Notes under the pieces: generated by a model
Told to the model about the DNA's origin: nothing
The model's database searches: none
What the model saw: the letters and a program-made list of their open reading frames with translations, nothing else
Origin: Cyclina sinensis
Lineage: Eukaryota; Mollusca; Bivalvia; Venerida; Veneridae
Length of the DNA stretch: 64,000 bases
Assembly: GCA_012932295.1 (NCBI GenBank)
Contig: JAAONU010000008.1
Span: 38,244,949 to 38,308,948, forward strand
Direction of reading: 5' to 3'
Program-made: the position numbers and the translations under genes
In this document: positions 57,906-64,000 of the stretch, piece by piece
Layout of the letters: every line of letters starts with the position of its first letter
Numbering within the stretch: position 1 is the stretch's first letter

Positions 57906-59775
57906 AATTTATTATAAATCCGCAGTCACGCAATTGTGTGTTATGTGAAATGTTGAAATATACTTGGCGTCATTAGAATGTTATCACCATGACCATTGTG
58001 ATAAAATAAATACATTACCAGCTGAAGAAATGGCAGAAGAAGAATGACATCATTCAAATTTTATTATCAGTTAACTTTCATTTGTCGTTTTTCTGATAGT
58101 TTGTGAAGGGCACCCGACTCTAGTAATTAAGGAGATTAACCCTGGACAATCATCCGTTTGTTAGACATGAAATAGATATTTTATTTCATCTCCATTAGCT
58201 TAATAAGAATATACATTGTGTAAATAATTGTTCTTATGCAACTTGAACTGTTATTTTGAAAATGTATACTTACTTTTTAAATATATACATGTTTTGATGA
58301 GTGTTTATTTTATTATTATTGGCTTAAAGGTGATGAGTATATATAATGGCTTTTTTAACCATTGAATTAGGTTTTATTCTATCATGTTCTGTAGTGTAAC
58401 AGATTGTAACAGGAGTTTACGTATATACGTACCCCGCTGGTAGGAATGCGGTCTCCACTCGATTCAACCAAACATACAATGTTGGTTTACCATATAAACT
58501 TAAACATAGCATAGTTTTGATTTTCAAATTATTCTGATCACGAAATCAGCCAAGCGATGAATGTGGTACACAGGTGAAATATATTTGGTTATTTGGGACA
58601 TTTTATATGACTTATTGAATGTTAAGTCTCTCATATATTTACAATATATCATGTTTAATTTTTACATTTGATATTTGCAAAGTTAATATTCTTACATACT
58701 ATTATGTGAAGATTAATAATCATGAATAAAGTGAATAGAAAAGGTATATGGTTCGTTTTGAACATCAGAACTCAATTTTTGGACCTGTATAGCTACGTCT
58801 GTGTCTGATTGCCTACTCAACTGGCCATTGCATAATGGCTTATACTGAGTGACCAAGATGATGTTTAGCATTACAACAGCTAAAGTATCATGACAAACGA
58901 GACTCGTCGTAAACATTAAAGGCTAGATTAATATTAACCTCAGTCATTTAAAAGAATTTAGATAAGTAACTTAAGAATGATAGTTTCTTTCGTCTTTTAA
59001 CAGAGAACAGAGGTTACCTTGAGTCCTTTTACCTACACTAGTTGCTTTGCGAGGAAACTGGTAGCTTTTATAGGGGACATTGGATTTGTATTACTGAAAT
59101 ATTTCTGAACACGATTAAAGGGGCAATATCTGTTCCGTATAATTAAGTTTTTTGTTATGTTTTTTTTCACTTATGTTATTAAGAAACAAACCATCGAAAA
59201 CAAACAGTTTATCAATTTGAAGCACTCTTTACAAGTTTTTTTTCTTTAAAAAAATGAAACGGAAGTACATGAAAAAAATCAATAGAAGATATTGGAAATT
59301 CACAAAGTTAAAAACTAGGAAGCGCATTTCAGGCAACAAATGTTTGTGAAAAGGGACATCGTTGATTTCCACCAAGTTTCTGCGAAATGCGTCAATACTG
59401 TTATATTAGGTATTCAGGTGCATGCACATAAAACTTCACTCAGAGTTATTTCCCCTGTTGTACCGATAACCGCACTGGAAGGTAGGAGACCCCAGGAGTT
59501 CGTTTGAAAATGAATGGCTCGTGCATAGCTCTGAAATGACAGTAAATTGTGATCAAGCTGCTATTGTGTAGTTTTCCTGACACTATCATAGGATGATTTA
59601 CAGCAGGTAGGGTCTTGGAAAGTTATCATACTGAAATGTTACAGGCGAAATTTGCAGAGCTAGAATGTCCTAAAAACCATACAAAAATAATAAGCAAACA
59701 GAAACCTGATGCTGAACCCTGACCCAGCTAAATTTAAGAAATGGTCTAGTCCACCACTCATGAAATCTTGACACG
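57906..59775. other. AT-rich non-coding stretch
   Basis: No gene, RNA or repeat array supported. Confidence 0.45.
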
Positions 59776-59779
59776 CCCA

Positions 59780-60390
59780 TTTTTCATTCTATGGGTATTG
59801 ACATACATGTGATAACTTTGGTAACTCAAAACTGGATTTTCAGCTGGATTTTTAGCTTGAAAACTGGAATTTTTTATCGACTCGTTTTCGCAAAAAGAAA
59901 GACAATGAGAACAGCAAAGAAAACTAATGAAGTGTTTTTTGTTCTTATTTAATGCATACAGGTTGCACCACTTGCATAAGGCATGATCTGTTCCCTTATG
60001 TTTGTTTTTGGGGTTTAACGCCGATTTCAACATATGTTATATCTCGGCGGTCAGTCCACCTAACCGGTTTTCCTGGATAACTAACCAGTAATTGCCAATT
60101 TCTCCGCAAGTGACTGACTACTGTTCCCACATGATCTCCTCTGAATCAGCGGTGAGAGACAAATGAACATAAGACACAATGTCTGAGAATAATTGTCACG
60201 GAGAAATTTTGCCCTGCCCAGGGGTCGAACCAACGACCGATGGATTACTAATCCAGTGCTCTACCTATTGAGCTAAGCGGGCGGGCAACTCTGTTCCCTT
60301 AGCACACTTTCCTACCCATTTATATTCAGCATCATACTGATGATTGAATTTTGTTTTTGTCTTTTGAATTTTAGTTTTAGCTTTTTAATT
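59780..60390. repeat. dispersed repeat B, SINE-interrupted copy
   Basis: Matches 3660-4060 on both sides of the SINE at 59999-60289. Confidence 0.75.
59999..60289 (-). repeat. full-length tRNA-derived SINE with 12-bp target duplications
   Basis: On the minus strand the head reads GCCCGCTTAGCTCAATAGG (box A), then GGTTCGACCCC (box B), with an anticodon-like AGT. The tail ends ATCGGCGTTAAACCCC. TCTGTTCCCTTA flanks it at 59987-59998 and 60290-60301. The head is tRNA-Thr-like, but the stem at the top of the anticodon arm is mismatched. Confidence 0.9.
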
Positions 60391-61424
60391 AAATGAAACC
60401 CCTAACAAAATTACTGAATAGCAAAACGTGCGGAACATGATGTGTGCGCATGCGGGTGTCTGCACTTGGAAAAGGGTAACAACTGTCACTAGCAGTGTAA
60501 AGGGTAAATATACGATAACAAATATAGACCTATGATCTAAGCCAGTCTCTGACATGGGGGTGGGGGTACACTAAAAAAAATCCGCAAAAGGTGAGTGGTA
60601 AGGACTTAATAAAACAACGTGTTCTTAGATTACATTTATTTCTTATACATATTTACGAACACTACATTATATCTAAACTGGTTAGCATATTAATCCAAAC
60701 TCTGTGACTACTTGACTCATTCTCCTATCAGAGAGTACAAAGATGCTGCATTATAATAAGGCGGGGCTAATTATAAATGAGAGGTATAGAATTACAAAGT
60801 TACAGACACTACACGCTGACGCTTTTCAAAGTCCTGAGGAAATCATTTATTCAAAAGGTCCTTAAAGCGATTAGTCTGAAAATGGTTGATTGTTAAGAGA
60901 ATTTCGACAATCCAGACATACGAACAAAAAGACCATCTAATCGTTTAACTCACAGTATTCACACGGATAAGAAAAATATCGCTAAGTTCCACTTTAGCAA
61001 GTGAATTAAGATTCGGTTAAGAATGAATTACGTCATGCACTGTAGCATGAATTACTCTTCAAAATGAGAAATTTGGCTGATCTAGCCTGAAGAAAAATGT
61101 ATACGTATGACTGAACTGTAATGTGTATGCTAAAACGTATTTTCCTTTCATGCAGAAACAATCAAATTGGGTTTAATGGTTTGTGTATGTTGTTAAGGGA
61201 ACAATATTTTGTTAAGGGAAACAATAAGGGGCCATGTTTGAGGGTTCTACTTATTGCTTGCAAAATGAACATTTAATCTTTTTTATCTATTTATTTAAGA
61301 TACGACTTTTCCATGACTTCAAATAAAACACGGATAAACTTATTTTTAGAGAAAACAAAACTTCTGAAAAACGATTGTATTTTTTCTGATTTCATCAGAT
61401 TTTCCGTCTCTTATATAAACATTT
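60391..61424. other. non-coding stretch
   Basis: No gene or repeat array seen. Confidence 0.4.
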
Positions 61425-61615
61425 GATATAACATTGATTTTATCCAGGAGACTGTTATGTTTGACATAAGATCGATTTTATCCAGGAGACTTTTATGTTT
61501 GATATAACATTGATTTATCCAGGAGACTGTTATGTTTGATATAAGATTGGTTTTTATCCAGGAGAATGTTATGTTTGATATAAGATTTGTTTTATCCAGA
61601 AGACTGTTATGTTTG
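61425..61615. repeat. about 38-bp tandem repeat, five copies
   Basis: Units share TTGATTTTATCCAGGAGACT and GTTATGTTTGATATAA, with small indels. The 122-codon minus-strand ORF here is repeat-derived. Confidence 0.85.
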
Positions 61616-61898
61616 GTGCTTTTGTATCTGTATCTATTCAGATCTAGAAATATTCGTAAAATAGAAAAAGGACGATTTGTTTGTGTTTGGTCTGTCAAAT
61701 TGTCAATGTTCGCATAAGATTCCAGGATGAATGATGATATCTCGGCTATTTCGGCGGTTTTGAGGACATGACTCGGCACACTAGAAGTTTATTCCAATTA
61801 AGGTCGAATTATGTTTTTACATTTTTGACAACGCGAGACTGACTTCTAATAATCATGAAAGAAAACCATTACCTAGCTTCAAGTTGTTATTTTTTCTT

Positions 61899-61972
61899 GG
61901 CGCACCTCTTGCACCTTGATTTGAACCACAGCTTGGCGCACCTCTTGCACCTTGATTTGAACCACAGCACCG
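61899..61972. repeat. 36-bp direct duplication
   Basis: CTTGGCGCACCTCTTGCACC + TTGATTTGAACCACAG occurs twice back to back. Confidence 0.9.
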
Positions 61973-62048
61973 ATGGCAGTTCAGGTGCGCGTTATGTATC
62001 CATGTTTGTTGTGCTCCTGCAGCAACCAGTACTTGGTATGATAGCAAT

Positions 62049-62188
62049 GTAACCCGGAAAAATCCACCTGTCCCGAGTTGGGTTTGAACTCTGGTACCTA
62101 CAATTGTTAAGCAGGCACTCTACCACGTCGCCATAAAAGCTAGCTGATAGGAAAGGGAGTACAAGTGCCGTATTATACCTCTGCTACA
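62049..62188 (-). repeat. tRNA-derived SINE, family D copy 1
   Basis: Minus strand: box A TGGCGACGTGGTAGAGTG, box B GAGTTCAAACCC. Begins (plus) GTAACCCGG and ends CTGCTACA. About 90% like the copy at 62306. Confidence 0.7.
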
Positions 62189-62305
62189 TACACCCTCTCC
62201 TTCTTAGAATTCGTCCTCAAATTCCTGGAGCACTGAATGTCTGTGGGACTTTCTAAGAGTGCCATCACATCTAAACTCGTGAGTTATTTACGTTGGGTGC
62301 CAAAT

Positions 62306-62445
62306 GTAACCCGGTACAATCCACCTGTCCTGTGTTGGGTTTGAACTCGGTTACCTTCGATTGTTAAGCGGACACTCTACCACGTCGCCATAAAAGCTAG
62401 CTGATAGGCAAGGGAGTACAAGTGCCGTATTATACATCTGCTACA
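62306..62445 (-). repeat. tRNA-derived SINE, family D copy 2
   Basis: Same orientation, length and ends as the copy at 62049, with 117 bp of unrelated sequence between. The pair could be two insertions or a duplication. Confidence 0.7.
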
Positions 62446-62449
62446 GCAA

Positions 62450-62575
62450 AACAATTCACCCCCTCAAGATAATTCACCCCTCAGTTTGCAGACAATTCAT
62501 CTCCTCAATAAACTCACCCTTAAAAATCTGAAAGACAGTCACCCCTCAAAACAGTTGACCCTTACTGAGGAGATA
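62450..62575. repeat. irregular AATTCACCCCTCA-type tandem repeat
   Basis: Five or so variants of TTCACCCCTCA at irregular spacing. Confidence 0.5.
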
Positions 62576-63291
62576 TTTCAACAACAATTGAAAGTTTTCA
62601 TGTAATATATTTTTCTTTACTTTTTCATTAATTTCATCAATTCATCACTATCAGATAATGTGCTAGGATTATTTAACATATAGATAAAATTACAAATCAT
62701 CTAAAAGTATTTGTAAAACAATCCAGCGCAAATTTTCAGTGTAACCAGTAATTTACGGAGGATAACTTTTAAACTCATCAATATACTGGTATTTTTTCAC
62801 TGAATACTTCTGAATTAAATCTAATTTTTTTTTCAGACCAATACTTAATTGGACGGATTAACAACTTTAATTGATGATAAATGAATGCATATGTTGGTCT
62901 TTTATCCTTAACAGTTAATATGTTGTTAAAATAAAATCAATTTAAGATCAATATAATTTGTACCTTCTTTTTTTCAAGTGCAAGTGCCGCAAGATGTAGT
63001 GAGGAACGTAGAATAATGATGCTCCGTGATCTGGGTCTGGTTAAAACGCAGACGACATAGATATAGAGTAGTGCAGACCACATAGGTAAAGAAGGCTTCA
63101 CACCTTTGCAGACCATATAGATAAAGAGTAGTATTGGAAAACGCAGACAATATAGAATGTGTTAAGGTGTGAACTCCTAATATTGCTGTCTTTTATAAAG
63201 TCAAATACTTATGTTTATGATAATCTGAAATAAAATTATTTATTTTTTTTATTATTGTTGTAGTTTTAGTAACGAACTAACGTTATATATA
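62576..63291. other. AT-rich non-coding stretch
   Basis: Loose repeats of GCAGACNACATAGATA-type sequence at 63045-63160; no gene. Confidence 0.4.
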
Positions 63292-63741
63292 GTTGTCATC
63301 TTCACACAGGTTGAATACTGCTCAACCATATGGCATCCATGGCAAAAATATCTCACACACAGAATAGAAATGGTCCAGAGGTCAGCTGCAAGGTACGTTC
63401 ATAATGATTACCACTATACAAGCAGTGTAACAAACATGATCAAAGAACTAAAATGGTCAACTTTAGAACAAAGGCGAAACCATGCCAGCCTGGTCATGCT
63501 ACACAAAATAAAAATTACAGACCGAGATTAAGGCTACCCCAACTGTGCCAGCTTTTATCAGTGGACTAAACAAGTTTTATAGATTTTAAAGTACTTAAAA
63601 TAAATGTTTAAGTAAGATCTTCAGTTAAATCTTGTTTTCTTTGTTATTAACTTTTATAATTTTAAATGTTCCTGACATGTGCCTGCCTAGTATAGTCAGT
63701 ATTGACTTTCGGCAGTATTAAGTTGAAGTTGAAGTTGAAGT
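63292..63741 (+). pseudogene. 3' end of a non-LTR retrotransposon (LINE)
   Basis: An open stretch ending in TAA at 63529-63531 translates to VEYCSTIWHPW...HRIEMVQRSAARYV, then a TSSV motif, LKWSTLEQRR and ASLVMLHKI. This is the conserved end of LINE reverse-transcriptase polyproteins (compare EYxSxxWxP, QRRAARF, LxWxxLExRR). The 3' tail reads GACTTTCGGCAGTATTAAG and ends in GTTGAA repeats (63720-63741), as in several LINE clades. It is 5'-truncated: no reverse-transcriptase core is present upstream. Confidence 0.85.
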
Positions 63742-64000
63742 TATTTCAAATCAATTTAAAAACAAAAGAACACAAAATTAAATATATTTTTTTAATATAA
63801 TTAAAAAACAACCAATGTAATACATTTCATAACAATTTTCATCAATATATAAATTTCATAAAATAACATTAAAGGGGCACTGTACAGTTTTTATCCTGTC
63901 AATTATTTCATAACCGACCCGATAAAGGGGGGTCGTATAAATTTTGCTTTATACGGCACATGCTACGTCATCACCGGTGACGTCATGGACTAGTTTTGTG
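63742..64000. other. AT-rich DNA, then start of an unidentified repeat
   Basis: The last 100 bases contain ATTAAAGGGGCACTGTACAG and two CGTCAT/TGACGTCA-like motifs; cut by the window edge. Confidence 0.35.

Noticed and set aside
60220..60289. Functional tRNA-Thr(AGT) on the minus strand
   Set aside because: It is the head of a SINE with target duplications and has a mismatched anticodon stem.

Overview
The window is nuclear DNA of an animal, most likely a bivalve mollusc and perhaps a heterodont clam. It is AT-rich and repeat-dense. Genes have short exons with GT-AG introns or sit on one very large coding exon. There are several tRNA-derived SINEs, one with the 3' tail GGCGTTAAACCC that I associate with molluscs. 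A large repeat family begins with TAGCTCACCTGAGC and ends in the palindrome AGGGCCATNATGGCCCT, which I also know from bivalves. The species is not identified. Gene models were built by eye from splice signals and reading phase, not from transcripts.

Region 1 (1-17 kb) holds dispersed repeats, SINEs and MITEs. It includes a candidate lineage-specific gene on the minus strand, with a TATA promoter at 11.68 kb, a first exon at 11593-11485 and a phase-compatible last exon at 3217-2748. Inserted next to it are a full-length mariner (12075-13932, TA target duplication), whose transposase is intact if a 185-bp intron is removed, and a 258-bp non-autonomous hAT element with a perfect 8-bp target duplication.

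Region 2 (17-33 kb) is satellite-rich: arrays with units of 33 bp, 39 bp (about 104 copies), 31-32 bp (hairpin-forming) and 36 bp. Just after the 39-bp array is a small secreted IgGFc-binding-domain gene (23495-26776, five inferred coding exons, own TATA box). It appears to carry a single-base frameshift at about 24211.

Region 3 (33-45 kb) is mostly repeats: a perfect 48-bp foldback (at 29.9 kb), a second foldback, MITEs, and two large copies of the bivalve repeat family, one with a 13-copy array of about 143 bp inside it. A TATA/initiator core promoter at 39.35 kb may be the distant start of the first VLIG gene.

Region 4 (45-56 kb) carries two intact head-to-tail paralogues of the very large inducible GTPase (VLIG/GVINP1, URGCP-type) family, 1521 and 1558 residues. 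Each is coded on one exon preceded by a 3' splice site. They are separated by about 1.5 kb that contains a 935-bp hAT-like element. Together with the IgGFc-domain gene they suggest a lineage-expanded innate-immune neighbourhood; this is an inference from family membership.

Region 5 (56-64 kb) is again repeats. It contains a SINE with 12-bp target duplications whose empty site exists elsewhere in the window, a pair of identically oriented SINEs, short tandem repeats and the 3' end of a LINE.
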